Positions 7,130-16,168 of a stretch of DNA of 64,000 bases are shown here, piece after piece. The stretch spans positions 62,001-126,000 of the forward strand of contig JBOGUF010000142.1 in assembly GCA_050696075.1 (NCBI GenBank). Direction: 5' to 3'. The translations under genes were made by a program, and so were the position numbers. The stretch is from JBOGUF01 sp050696075. GTDB lineage: Bacteria; Chloroflexota; Chloroflexia; Thermomicrobiales; UBA6265. Position 1 is the stretch's first letter. Each line of letters opens with the position of its first letter. The notes under the pieces were generated by a model. That model was given only the letters and a program-made list of their open reading frames with translations, had not been told where the DNA came from and did not search any database.

Positions 7130-8644
7130 ATGAAGGATCGCGGTCGACAGGGTTGGCTTCGGGATCGGCTGCGGCGCGGGGCCATGCGGAGCGCGGTCCC
7201 CACGGCGCCAGTCCGCAAACGTCGCGTCTCTCGACGTGAACGCGAGGCTCGCCGCCGCCGAATGCTCTATATCAGTATAGCAGCCGCCGGCTCCCTGGTC
7301 GTGCTCATCCTTGCCTACGCGGCCATCAACGAGTATTTCATCAAACCGCGGCACGTCGTGGCGTCAATCGACGGCACAGAAGTCAGGCGTCGCGATTACT
7401 GGAAGGTGCGTTCCTACGATCTGATCAACCAGGCGAGTCAGTACCAGCAGTTCGCCGCGTTCTCGCAAGGGCAGCAGCAGACGCAGTATCAAGCGCTCGC
7501 TCAGCAGGCGATCAGCGAGCTCGACGACGTCTGGGGCTCGACCGAGATCGACGACACCACGCTGTCTCGCATGGTGGATGACCACGTCTATCTCAAGAGC
7601 ATGACCCAGCTTGGTGTCGAAGTAAGCCAAGAGGAGATCGAAACCTACATCCTGCAACAGTTTGAGCCGTCCAATGCCCCGATATTCACCCCCACGCCCA
7701 CCGCAACGTTTATCCCTGCTCGCGCCGATTGGGCAACGCAGACCGCGCGGGCTGGGCTAACACCGACACCGGGCGACGGCACTACAGTCGGAAGCCCGCT
7801 GGCCGGTACGCCCGCGGACGTGGCATCGCCCGTTGCGTCTCCCCAAGGTTCTCCCGCGGCTTCTCCGGAGGGGAGCCCCGCGGCGACGCCTGTCGCCGAA
7901 GCGACGCCGAACCAGGCGGAAGCGATCCAAACGGCGGAATCGGGATACGAGGAATACCAAGATGCGTTCTTTGATGAGACGCACATGTCGCGGTCCGACT
8001 ACGAGCGGCTGATCGTGCGGCCGGCCGTGGCGCGGCAGAAGGTTCGTGCGGTGCTCGAGTCCGAAATCGGGCAGACGGCGGAACAGGTTCACGCGAGCCA
8101 TATCCTGGTTGGGACTCAGGACCTGGCCAATTCAATCTACGAGCAAGTAACCGCGCAAGGCGCGGACTTTGAACAGATCGCTCGTGAGCAGTCAACCGAT
8201 TCCTCGACGGCTCCGAATGGCGGCGATTTGGGCTGGTTTACGCTCGGCTCGATGGTCGACGAGTTCGAGCAGGTCGCCTTTTCACTGCAACCGGGGGAAA
8301 TCAGCGAGCCGTTCCAGAGCGAGTTTGGTTGGCATATTGTCAAGGTGTATGCCCATGAGCAGGATCGGCCATTGACTGAAGAGCAGATCGGCCGAGTCAG
8401 CGACACGGCTGTCCAGGATTGGGTAGACGAACGACGGTCGGAGTTCGACATATCTTCAGAGCTCGAACCGACGCCGACGCCGGACAGCCAACAATTCGTG
8501 CCGCCTCCAGACGCGCCACCGCTGCCGACCCCGACGACCGCGGGCTCGCCGGCCGCTTCGCCAGCTGCTTCGCCGGGCGCGATTCCGATTGCGACTCCGC
8601 CGCCAAGTCCGACTGTGTCGCCCGAGGTCTCACCAAATACGTAA
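7130..8644 (+). CDS. Membrane-anchored PPIC-type peptidyl-prolyl isomerase / foldase
   Basis: A 504-residue extracytoplasmic folding factor of the SurA/PrsA type. A very basic cytoplasmic N terminus (RRVSRREREARRRR) is followed by one membrane span at about residues 45-67. An N-terminal chaperone-like region starts at VVASIDGTEVRRRDYW. A low-complexity insert rich in Pro, Ala, Ser and Thr comes next, then a parvulin domain (VHASHILVGT, GGDLGWFTLGSM, FGWHIVKVYA). The C terminus is another Pro/Ala/Ser/Thr tail. I chose ATG 7130 because GAGGAAAG lies 11 nt upstream; an in-frame ATG at 7097 is also possible. It acts outside the membrane on secreted proteins (inference from family and topology). 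Confidence 0.88.
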   Translation: MKDRGRQGWLRDRLRRGAMRSAVPTAPVRKRRVSRREREARRRRMLYISIAAAGSLVVLILAYAAINEYFIKPRHVVASIDGTEVRRRDYWKVRSYDLINQASQYQQFAAFSQGQQQTQYQALAQQAISELDDVWGSTEIDDTTLSRMVDDHVYLKSMTQLGVEVSQEEIETYILQQFEPSNAPIFTPTPTATFIPARADWATQTARAGLTPTPGDGTTVGSPLAGTPADVASPVASPQGSPAASPEGSPAATPVAEATPNQAEAIQTAESGYEEYQDAFFDETHMSRSDYERLIVRPAVARQKVRAVLESEIGQTAEQVHASHILVGTQDLANSIYEQVTAQGADFEQIAREQSTDSSTAPNGGDLGWFTLGSMVDEFEQVAFSLQPGEISEPFQSEFGWHIVKVYAHEQDRPLTEEQIGRVSDTAVQDWVDERRSEFDISSELEPTPTPDSQQFVPPPDAPPLPTPTTAGSPAASPAASPGAIPIATPPPSPTVSPEVSPNT

Positions 8645-8719
8645 AGCCCATGGATTCGCACGTCGTCCGACCATGCTATTCTCGACGCGTAGAGTCTCGT
8701 GCGGTCAGGAGAACGGCCA

Positions 8720-9601
8720 ATGACGAATCGCGATCGCGATGGACGGCGTCTTCCGCGACAGGCGCGGGATGCAGCGTGGACCGAATGGCCGGCGGATCAG
8801 GACCAAGACCTCGGCGGCTACGAGCTGTCGGACGCGGAGTCGACGGGCGACCTTCCTGCTTGGGCGGACGATGAACCTCCCGCGCGGCGCACGGCACGAC
8901 CATCGGACTACGTTCCCCGCCCTCGGTCTCATGCAACCCGTAAAGGTGATCCGAACCGTGCGACGATGGGTCGAGGACGCTTGCTTGAACTCTCTCGGGC
9001 GCTTTCGGGTGGGCGAGCCCGTCGCGGAGAGCGAACCGCGATTCCTGAGCCCGAGTACTCAGCCGACGAACCGGTCGCGGATTGGTGGCAAGAGCCGGAA
9101 GAATGGCAGTCCCAGGGTGCCCAGGACCAGCCATCAGCGGGTCGGCGTGTGCCGCAAGACCGTTCCGCAAGCCGCGGCGTCCCCACGCGACGATCAGGAC
9201 GTGACGCATATGCGAGGTCTCGCCCACCGCGCTCTGCCCCGACGATCACCGTCCCGCCTGCAATTGCGCGGGCAGCGATCTTTCACGACCCCATGCTGCT
9301 CGGCATCGTGGGGGTGACTGCTGCAAGCCTGGCACTGATGACCGCGGTAGTTGGTAACCGTATGGGGGAGATGCCTCCGGGCGTTGTACTTCATTTCAAC
9401 GCGGCTGGCGTTCCAGATCTGTGGGGTACGCGGGAAACGCTGTGGCGACTGCCATTAGCGGCCACAATGCTGAGCGTCATGAACGTGATTGCCGGTGCAT
9501 TCATGCTCGATCGTGACGCGTTCCTCGCACGCTTCCTTGTGGCGTCAAGCGTGCTCGTCAACGTACTTGCCTGGATAGCGGTCTCATTGATCTTCTGGTA
9601 G
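8720..9601 (+). CDS. DUF1648-like membrane protein with long charged N-terminal region
   Basis: 293 residues. The first ~185 are hydrophilic and rich in Arg, Asp, Glu and Pro, without a recognised domain. The last ~100 carry three or four membrane helices (LLGIVGVTAASLALMTAVVG, LPLAATMLSVMNVIAGAFML, FLVASSVLVNVLAWIAVSLI). Between them lies VVLHFNAAGVPDLWGTRETL, which resembles the 'HF...G.PD.WG.K' signature of DUF1648. The function of that family is not well known. The ATG at 8720 has AGGAGAA 7 nt upstream. An extended -10 (TGCTATTCT, 8674-8682) lies about 40 bp before the start. Confidence 0.65.
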   Translation: MTNRDRDGRRLPRQARDAAWTEWPADQDQDLGGYELSDAESTGDLPAWADDEPPARRTARPSDYVPRPRSHATRKGDPNRATMGRGRLLELSRALSGGRARRGERTAIPEPEYSADEPVADWWQEPEEWQSQGAQDQPSAGRRVPQDRSASRGVPTRRSGRDAYARSRPPRSAPTITVPPAIARAAIFHDPMLLGIVGVTAASLALMTAVVGNRMGEMPPGVVLHFNAAGVPDLWGTRETLWRLPLAATMLSVMNVIAGAFMLDRDAFLARFLVASSVLVNVLAWIAVSLIFW

Positions 9602-9745
9602 GACGTCGCTCGGAGCCAGTGACCGGTTTCCGCCATTGAGCGCGCGGGCGTGTTTGCCCGATAATCTAGCCGCGAGGGGAAGTGCGGCGGCGTTGAACAA
9701 CCGGTGAACTCGCGCTCCGCGAGGCCGGGAGGCAGGCAAGGCGAG

Positions 9746-10441
9746 ATGGCGAATCTGATCACCGTAGGGCGCCTTGTTCTGCTCTTTCTGGTGATTGCGC
9801 TCGTCTATTTTGGCGACGTGACCGTCATCACCTGGTGCATGGTTCTCATCGCGATCGTCTTCGCCAGCGACGGGCTTGACGGTTGGATTGCGCGCCGCCG
9901 AGGGTCTGCCTCTGCATTTGGCGCCGTCTTCGACATCGCGGGCGATCGCATCGTCGAAATTGCTCTCTGGATTGTCTTCGCTGATCTCAACTTGATTCCG
10001 ATTTGGGTTCCCTTGTTGGTGATGACGCGCGCATTTATCGTTGATGGGTTGCGGTCGCTTTCGTATGCCGAGGGCATGACGGCCTTTGGCGAACGCAACA
10101 TGATGCGCTCGCCGTTGACGCGCTGGCTGACAACAGGGCGGTTTATGCGCGGTTTGTTTGGCTACGCGAAAGCAGGCGGATTCGTGTTCCTTACCGGACT
10201 GGCGGGCCATGAGCATCACAACACCGATGGCACCGTGCTTGGTGACCTATACGGGATCGATCCGTGGCGGTGGTTCGGTTGGCTGATGGTTGGCGCGGCC
10301 GTTGCCCTCACGGTCATTCGCGGTCTGCCGGTCATCTTCGACGCGATGGCACAGTATGGAGCCGTGCCGATGAAGGAAAGTGGACCGCCGCCGCCAAGCA
10401 CGGCCGCGTCCGAGCGAGCCGTGGAACGTTCCACGTCGTGA
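9746..10441 (+). CDS. CDP-alcohol phosphatidyltransferase (PgsA-like)
   Basis: Makes a phospholipid by moving a phosphatidyl group from CDP-diacylglycerol to an alcohol. The 231-residue membrane protein carries the complete motif D45-G46-x2-A49-R50-x8-G59-x3-D63-x3-D67, which binds metal and CDP. Several hydrophobic helices flank it. The acceptor (glycerol-3-phosphate or inositol phosphate) cannot be read from the motif. Its stop overlaps the next start as GTGA, so it is coupled to a lysophospholipid-type acyltransferase. An upstream ATG-less extension exists; ATG 9746 begins the conserved MANLITVGRL segment. Confidence 0.88.
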   Translation: MANLITVGRLVLLFLVIALVYFGDVTVITWCMVLIAIVFASDGLDGWIARRRGSASAFGAVFDIAGDRIVEIALWIVFADLNLIPIWVPLLVMTRAFIVDGLRSLSYAEGMTAFGERNMMRSPLTRWLTTGRFMRGLFGYAKAGGFVFLTGLAGHEHHNTDGTVLGDLYGIDPWRWFGWLMVGAAVALTVIRGLPVIFDAMAQYGAVPMKESGPPPPSTAASERAVERSTS

Positions 10442-11652
10442 TCGCGGAGCGGGGGACACTCGCGGATACCATTGCGATGGTGAGCGCGGAGGAAACGATC
10501 CGTAGCGAGGCGCCGACCGACGAGTCGAGGCGGCCGGATCGTTCGCATGGCCGGGTGCGCGCGGGATTCCGTCTTCCCGAGTTTCGGCGCGAGGAGCGCC
10601 GAGAATTTCGATATGTGCTGAGCATCGCTCTAGCGGTTCTCTGCTCGTGGGTTATGCGGCTCATGCCGATTCGTCTGCGATATTGGGTCGCGGACACCGG
10701 AGGTTCGCTTTATTTCCGGCTCTCCAAGACCTACCGCGAGAATGTCTGTGCCAATTTGGCGCAGGTAATGCAACAGGAAGCAATGTCGCCAAACGTTGTC
10801 GCCGCCGCGAGAAGGGTTTTTCGGACGAGCGGACGCAACTTCGCCGATCTGCTGGTGACTCCTCATTTCAGCCGCCAGCGATTCGTCGACCAGGGTGCTG
10901 TTCAAGAGGGCAGTTGGTCCATCCTGGACGACGTATTGGCTGAGGGTAAAGGGGCCGTCGTCGTGACCGCGCACCTTGGAGCGTTTGACTATCTGGGTCA
11001 GACGCTGCACGCCAATCGGTACAAGATCACGTCCGTGACGGGTAGGACGACGGCCAGGTTTCTCTTCGACGCGATCACGTACTTACGACGATCGCACGGA
11101 GCCTCGATCGTCGAAGCGACGCCGTCTGGCGTGCGGCGGGTGATTTATGCGATCCGTCGCGGGGAATGCGCCGCCTTCCTCACCGATCGCGATTTCTTCC
11201 AGAATGGGAGGCCAGTAACCTTCTTCGGCCGAGCGACGACATTGCCACCTGGACCTGTCCGCATTGCGCGAGACACCGGTGCGCCAATCGTGCCGATATT
11301 CTCCGTTCGCATTGGGCAGAACTACGGAGTTCGGATCTTTCCTCCAGTGCGCGTCGAAAAGACGGGCGACATCGACGCTGATCTCGACGCCGCGCTCAGG
11401 CAGCTCGTGACGATTCTGGAAAACGCAATTAACGCCACTCCTGAGCAATGGGTCATGTTCCAGCGGGTGTGGCCATCGGCACCGGCCGACCCCGTTCGCG
11501 TCTTCCCAATCGGCTCGCCGCTCGAGGGCGAGTTCTTGGAGCGGGTCGGCGCCGCGCTCTCCGGTGGTCAGCGCGATCCCGCTGACCGGCGAGACCATCC
11601 GGCGGAACGGCCCACAAATCGTACGGAAGCGCGTCCGCAATCTCAAGATTAA
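10438..11652 (+). CDS. LpxL/PatA-like lipid acyltransferase
   Basis: 404-residue membrane-associated acyltransferase of the HtrB/LpxL family, which includes PatA of phosphatidylinositol-mannoside synthesis. The catalytic HxxxxD is HLGAFD with His 179 and Asp 184. Other family segments are YRENVCANL, AAFLTDRDFFQNGRPVTFFG, PVRIARDTGAPIVPIF and EQWVMFQRVW. The start GTG 10438 overlaps the stop of the CDP-alcohol transferase (GTGA); ATG 10477 is an alternative. The order PgsA-like then acyltransferase resembles the pgsA-patA pair of actinobacteria. The last ~70 codons overlap the convergent rimO gene by 200 bp and are low-complexity. Confidence 0.82.
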   Translation: MIAERGTLADTIAMVSAEETIRSEAPTDESRRPDRSHGRVRAGFRLPEFRREERREFRYVLSIALAVLCSWVMRLMPIRLRYWVADTGGSLYFRLSKTYRENVCANLAQVMQQEAMSPNVVAAARRVFRTSGRNFADLLVTPHFSRQRFVDQGAVQEGSWSILDDVLAEGKGAVVVTAHLGAFDYLGQTLHANRYKITSVTGRTTARFLFDAITYLRRSHGASIVEATPSGVRRVIYAIRRGECAAFLTDRDFFQNGRPVTFFGRATTLPPGPVRIARDTGAPIVPIFSVRIGQNYGVRIFPPVRVEKTGDIDADLDAALRQLVTILENAINATPEQWVMFQRVWPSAPADPVRVFPIGSPLEGEFLERVGAALSGGQRDPADRRDHPAERPTNRTEARPQSQD

Positions 11653-12973
11653 GCAATGCGCCAACAGGCAGTTCACCCGGAATAAAGACGAGGCCATCAA
11701 CCTCCGGCGCGTGGCGTCGGGCGCGACCGATGGAGATCGGCTCGGTTCTGCCGCGCTGGTCTTCCGACTTACCGACGGCCTCGACAAGGACTTCGAGGCG
11801 TTGACCGACCAGTTGCCGGTTCTTACATTGTGAGATGCGCTGTTGCGCTTCCATCAGTAGCCCACGGCGCTCCGCGGCGACTTCGTTCGGCACCGAATCG
11901 GCCAAAGTCGCTGCCTTGGTTCCCTCTTCCGGCGAGTAGGTGAACACGCCGACGTGATCGAACTCCATCTCCTCGACGAAATCGATGAGCGTGCGAAACT
12001 GCCTCTCAGTTTCGCCTGGGTATCCGACGATAAAGGTGGTCCGCATGGCGACGTCGGGAAGTTGCGCCCTGGCATGCGCGACCAGGCGTCGGGTCATGTC
12101 GACGTCGCTGGGTCGGTTCATCGCGCGCAGCACATCGCGATCCGCGTGCTGGATCGGCATGTCGAGGTACGGGAGGAGCGCGTTGTGTCCTGCCATTACG
12201 TCGACCATGCGTAACGTCAACGGGCTGGGATAGATGTAGAGCATGCGTAGCCAACGCAGGTCAGGAATCTGTTCGACGATCATTTCGAGCAATTGCGGCA
12301 GGCCGTGCTTCATGCCGAGATCGGCCCCGTATCTGATGGTGTCTTGTGCGACGAGGACAACCTCTTTCGTGCCGTTTGCTACCAGATCGACGATTTCCTG
12401 GATGATGTGGAGTGGCCGCTTGCTGACTTGCCGGCCCTTGATCGAGGGGATTGTGCAGAAGGCGCAGTTGTGGTCGCAACCGTCGGCGATCTTGACGTAG
12501 GCCGAAGGGCCGGCCTGGTCGCGGTGGAATGTGGTCAGCATTCCCTCGCAACCGGCCGACTCAGGAAGCGTCTCTTCGTTGAAGAGACTGGCAACGACAT
12601 CGCCGATCTTGAACCATTCACGCGTCGTCAGGACGTGATCGACGCCGGACGGAATGTCGTTGCGATAGTTGCCGAGCGCCGGCATGCATCCGGCGGCGAT
12701 GACTCGTTGATCCCGGCGGCGATCCTTCAGCACGTCCTCGATGACTCCGACCGATTCCGCCCGCGCGGCCCCGAGAAAGCCGCAGGTGTTGACGATCACG
12801 ATGTCCGCCGTTTCCGGCGTGCCGGCGGCCGCAAGCCCCCGCTGACGCAGCAGGTGATCCATACCGTCTGAGTCAACGCGGTTTTTCGAGCAGCCGAGGG
12901 TGAGAATATGAAATGACCGGCTAGCCCTCGTTGATTCGGGGATTGAAGCGGACAATTGGTGGTCTCCCAGCAT
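11453..12973 (-). CDS. rimO: Ribosomal protein S12 methylthiotransferase
   Basis: Radical-SAM enzyme that adds a methylthio group to an aspartate of ribosomal protein S12. N-terminal methylthiotransferase domain has cysteines C28 (LTLGCSKNRVDS), C64 (VNTCGF) and C96 (AAGCMP) for one iron-sulfur cluster. The radical-SAM cluster is CDHNCAFC (C166, C170, C173). A TRAM domain ends with DALPYDLWAV, typical of RimO rather than MiaB. After that a tail of about 55 Arg/Pro/Ala-rich residues is unlike the family and lies in the 200-bp overlap with the convergent acyltransferase. It sits directly downstream of yajQ. Confidence 0.94.
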   Translation of the reverse strand: MLGDHQLSASIPESTRASRSFHILTLGCSKNRVDSDGMDHLLRQRGLAAAGTPETADIVIVNTCGFLGAARAESVGVIEDVLKDRRRDQRVIAAGCMPALGNYRNDIPSGVDHVLTTREWFKIGDVVASLFNEETLPESAGCEGMLTTFHRDQAGPSAYVKIADGCDHNCAFCTIPSIKGRQVSKRPLHIIQEIVDLVANGTKEVVLVAQDTIRYGADLGMKHGLPQLLEMIVEQIPDLRWLRMLYIYPSPLTLRMVDVMAGHNALLPYLDMPIQHADRDVLRAMNRPSDVDMTRRLVAHARAQLPDVAMRTTFIVGYPGETERQFRTLIDFVEEMEFDHVGVFTYSPEEGTKAATLADSVPNEVAAERRGLLMEAQQRISQCKNRQLVGQRLEVLVEAVGKSEDQRGRTEPISIGRARRHAPEVDGLVFIPGELPVGALLNLEIADALPYDLWAVPPDGLAGQRDRADHRRARRRPAPRTRPRAASRLGRRERGRPVPMATPAGT

Positions 12974-12976
12974 GAC

Positions 12977-13468
12977 TTAGCGATAGTTCACGAATTGTAG
13001 GGCGACCGGGTAGTCGCTCGCGCGGAGCGACTGAATAACGCCCTGAAGGTCGTCCTTGGATTTGGCCTGGACGCGAATCGCGTCGCCCTGGACTTGAGGC
13101 GTCACCTTCTTGAACTCGTCGCGAATTCGCTTTGAAATCTGCTTTGCAAGTTCGTCGGGAATGCCTTGTCGCAGCTTCACTTGTTGCCTAACTCGACCTC
13201 CCGACGCCGGTTCCTCGCGCCCGTAGTCGAGTATCTTCAAGGATAGCCCGCGTCGAACGAGTTTCGACTCGATGATGTCTCGCACCGCTTGGAGCGTAAA
13301 CTCCGAGTCCGAGTTGATCGTGATCTCGGTCGGGGAGAGATCGACTTCCGTCTTGGTGTCTTTGAGATCATAGCGCTGATGAATTTCTCGACGGGCCTGA
13401 TCGACCGCGTTGCGAAGCTCCTGCTCATCGAACTTCGAAACAATGTCGAATGAAGATGCTGATGCCAT
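12977..13468 (-). CDS. yajQ: YajQ family nucleotide-binding protein
   Basis: 163 residues matching the YajQ family over the whole length (SSFDIVSKFDEQELRNAVDQ, RYDLKDTKTEVDL, RQGIPDELAKQISKRIRDE, QAKSKDDLQGVIQ, ending PVALQFVNYR). Family members bind nucleotides, and in some bacteria cyclic di-GMP. I chose ATG 13468 because GGAGGAGGTGG ends 4 nt upstream; a longer reading starting at 13498 adds an atypical leader. It is 3 bp ahead of rimO on the same strand, so the two are probably one operon. Confidence 0.93.
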   Translation of the reverse strand: MASASSFDIVSKFDEQELRNAVDQARREIHQRYDLKDTKTEVDLSPTEITINSDSEFTLQAVRDIIESKLVRRGLSLKILDYGREEPASGGRVRQQVKLRQGIPDELAKQISKRIRDEFKKVTPQVQGDAIRVQAKSKDDLQGVIQSLRASDYPVALQFVNYR

Positions 13469-13565
13469 ATGCCACCTCCTCCGCACGTTCTCGACCAAAT
13501 ATGGTAACAGGTATGTGACAACTTGGGTCTACATTGGATGAGAACCGACAAGGACGTATCGCAAC

Positions 13566-14654
13566 GTGAGCGCCATCGACACCGCACAACCTGTCATCGG
13601 CCCGCGCTTGGTCGGCCGGCTCCGCGGGATGCCGATTCTCTACAAGATCCTCATTGCCAATGCGGCGATTGTCGTTATCGGGGCGGTCATTGGCACTTGG
13701 CTGACGATTAACGCCGTGCGCCAAGCGCCTGACGAGTCATACACGCGCCTCTTTGTGATCTTCGTCATCGCGGGCACGGTGATCAGTGTTTCGGTAAACT
13801 TTCTCGTGTTGCGTGCGGCGTTTCGACCGCTGGCGTCGCTCGAGCGCGCCGCGCTCTCGTTCATGTCGGGCGATCGCAGCGTACGCGCGGGGCGTAGTGC
13901 CTACACCGATCCCCAACTTGCTCACCTGGCGGAAACGTTCAACGCCACGCTCAACGAATTGGCCCGCGACCGCGAGGAACTGCGATCGCTGGCGTCCCAA
14001 GTCATCCGCGCGCAAGAGGACGAGCGTAAGCGCATCTCGCGGGAGTTGCACGACGACACCGCGCAGGTTCTCTTTGCGCAGATCCTGCGGTTGACCACCC
14101 TAAAATCGTCCGCGGATCCGAGCGTGCAACAAATGGCGTCGATGCTCGAGGAAATGACCGTCGAGGCGCTGGAAGGCGTCCGCCGGCTGGCACTCGAGCT
14201 GCGACCGCCCGCCCTCGACGACCTTGGACTGTTGGCGGCACTCGGCGACCTAGCGCAGCGGCTTAGCGAGCAGGCGGCGATCCCCATCGACTATCAAGCC
14301 CGAGGTCCCAAGGGACGTATGCCGAGCGAGATCGAATTGGTCCTCTATCGCGTGGCGCAAGAAGCCCTGACTAACATCGCCAAACATGCCAACGCTAAGC
14401 GCGTATCGCTCGATTTGGATCGCACCGAAGAGGACGTAACGATTTCGATTCGAGATGACGGGCAGGGATTCGATACGCGGGTCGCGACCGCGCGCGACGA
14501 TAGCGGACTCGGACTCGGATTGTTCGGCATGGCAGAGCGCGTCGAGCTCGTCGGCGGAACCTTCCGACTCTGGTCGGAGGTGGGAACCGGCACCGAAGTC
14601 TTTGCCTATATTCCTCTGACGACCAACCGGCTCCAGGAGGTAGGGACATCGTGA
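13566..14654 (+). CDS. Sensor histidine kinase, NarX/DesK-type
   Basis: 362 residues. Two membrane spans lie near residues 28-50 and 60-84 with only a short loop between them, so the sensing part is small or membrane-embedded. A HAMP-like region follows (residues ~82-135). The HisKA_3 dimerisation helix contains AQEDERKRISRELHDDTAQ with phospho-acceptor His 162. The HATPase domain has EALTNIAKHANA, IRDDGQGFD and GLGLFGMAERVELVGG. The stop overlaps the next start as GTGA, so kinase and regulator are translated together. The signal is unknown. Confidence 0.92.
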   Translation: MSAIDTAQPVIGPRLVGRLRGMPILYKILIANAAIVVIGAVIGTWLTINAVRQAPDESYTRLFVIFVIAGTVISVSVNFLVLRAAFRPLASLERAALSFMSGDRSVRAGRSAYTDPQLAHLAETFNATLNELARDREELRSLASQVIRAQEDERKRISRELHDDTAQVLFAQILRLTTLKSSADPSVQQMASMLEEMTVEALEGVRRLALELRPPALDDLGLLAALGDLAQRLSEQAAIPIDYQARGPKGRMPSEIELVLYRVAQEALTNIAKHANAKRVSLDLDRTEEDVTISIRDDGQGFDTRVATARDDSGLGLGLFGMAERVELVGGTFRLWSEVGTGTEVFAYIPLTTNRLQEVGTS

Positions 14655-15349
14655 CGATGACAATGCGTGAGGGAGAGGAGTCCCGACTGCCGGAGCCAAT
14701 CTCCATTGTGCTCGCCGACGACCACGGCATCGTTCGGGCCGGTTTGCGGGTGCTCTTGGAGGCTCAGCCTGATATGCGGGTTGTTGGCGAGGCAGCGGAT
14801 GGCCCGGCGGCAGTCGAAGCGGCACGATCGCTCCGACCGACCGTCGTCGTCGCCGACCTCTCCATGCCGGGCGGTGGGTTGGAAGCGATTCGATCGATTA
14901 CCAGTCTTGGGCTATCAACTCGGGTGCTGGTCCTAACGGTACATGCCGAAGAGCGATACTTGTTGCCGGTGCTCGAAGCTGGCGGCTCTGGCTATGTCAA
15001 GAAATCGAGTGCCCATACTGAACTGCTCGACGCGATACGGACGGTGGCAAGTGGCGAGGTCTTTCTCGACCCGGCCGCCACCAAGACGTTGCTGCGCGGA
15101 TATCTCGGCAGGGTCCGCGCCGGAGACGAGGTTGATCTCGGCGAGGTCTTGTCAGAGCGAGAACGGGAGGTCGTCAAATTGACTGCCGAAGGGCACACGG
15201 CACTCCAAGCCGCCGACCAGCTTTCGCTTTCGCCGAAGACCGTCGAAACTTACCGTCACCGAGCAATGCAAAAGCTCGGGCTGACGAACCGGGCAGAACT
15301 CGTGCGCTACGCTTTGCGGGCAGGGCTTCTGGCCGGCGATGATCTCTGA
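14651..15349 (+). CDS. NarL/LuxR-family response regulator
   Basis: 232 residues: receiver domain at ~17-135 (acidic pocket LADDHG, phospho-acceptor Asp 69 in VVVADLSMPGG, conserved Lys in GYVKKSS) and a LuxR-type helix-turn-helix at ~165-230 (LSEREREVVKLTAEGHTA, LSPKTVETYRHRAMQKLGL). It is the partner of the overlapping histidine kinase. GTG 14651 is taken as the start because of the GTGA overlap; ATGs a few codons later are alternatives. Target genes cannot be inferred from position. Confidence 0.92.
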   Translation: MTMTMREGEESRLPEPISIVLADDHGIVRAGLRVLLEAQPDMRVVGEAADGPAAVEAARSLRPTVVVADLSMPGGGLEAIRSITSLGLSTRVLVLTVHAEERYLLPVLEAGGSGYVKKSSAHTELLDAIRTVASGEVFLDPAATKTLLRGYLGRVRAGDEVDLGEVLSEREREVVKLTAEGHTALQAADQLSLSPKTVETYRHRAMQKLGLTNRAELVRYALRAGLLAGDDL

Positions 15350-15667
15350 ATCGTAGCGCCTGTCAGGATTTTCCCGACGCGCGTAGGGACATTGCCCGAC
15401 AGACACGAGCCGCGATTCAAAGACCGTTCCCGGCAGCAAATTGGACCGCACCCGGCTAATCTGGTAGCTAGCAAGCCCATAGCAAGAGCCCGGCGGAGTT
15501 GAAGCGGTTCGTCTTCACCCCGTCAGCGGCCAACCAGTTCGAACAGCGGGGAGCAGAACGATATGATCGAACGAGCGAAAGTCGCCACCGCGGTGATGAG
15601 CCGTGGAGGAAAAGTTGTCTCGCGGTCTTGCGCGGTACACCCCGGCTGGCTCGGACAGGAACTACCC
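15350..15667. other. Intergenic region, no gene recognised
   Basis: About 318 bp between the response regulator and the MarR gene. I see no RNA gene, no clear terminator hairpin with a T run, and no convincing promoter. An in-frame ATG at 15563 could extend the MarR protein by 35 residues, using GGGGAGC as SD, but the extra residues have no MarR character. Confidence 0.5.
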
Positions 15668-16168
15668 ATGACCGAGGTCTCGCCGGAGGTCGAGAACACC
15701 GCGCGTTTCGACGCGTTTCTGCAACTGATACGCACGGCCGGCGCAATTGACCGCGCCGCTACCGACGTTTTGGCCGATCTTGACTTGACCGCCGGCGCCT
15801 TTGGCGCCCTGCTCGAACTCGGCACAGCCTTTCCCGGAGGCTTGGCGCCGTCCGAGCTTGCCCGCAAGCTCGCGGTGGCTCGGCGCACGGCCACGCTGTA
15901 CGTCGATATCCTAGAACGCCAGGGATGGGCCGAGCGGAAGCCACACCCGGACGACCGGCGAATGGTCCTTGCCCGCCTGACCCCAGTTGGACGTCGACTG
16001 TTGGACGAACTTGGCGATGCGTACAAGCGCCGGTTGGCCGCGTTGCTCGACGACATGACCTCGATTCAGGCCGAACGACTTCGTCAGCTCCTCGCATTGA
16101 TCGCCGTGGACCGGCCGCCACGAGTTCATCCAGCATCGGCGGCGTCGGCCGTGTCCGCGCGGCAGTAA
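15668..16168 (+). CDS. MarR-family transcriptional regulator
   Basis: 166 residues with a winged helix-turn-helix: GGLAPSELARKLAVARRTAT is the recognition region and RKPHPDDRRMVLARLTPVGR is the wing, with the DxRxxxxxLT signature of MarR proteins. ATG 15668 follows CAGGAA by 7 nt. Such proteins act as dimeric repressors released by small ligands. It converges on glgX and its last 43 bp overlap the 3' end of that gene. The target is unknown. Confidence 0.85.
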   Translation: MTEVSPEVENTARFDAFLQLIRTAGAIDRAATDVLADLDLTAGAFGALLELGTAFPGGLAPSELARKLAVARRTATLYVDILERQGWAERKPHPDDRRMVLARLTPVGRRLLDELGDAYKRRLAALLDDMTSIQAERLRQLLALIAVDRPPRVHPASAASAVSARQ

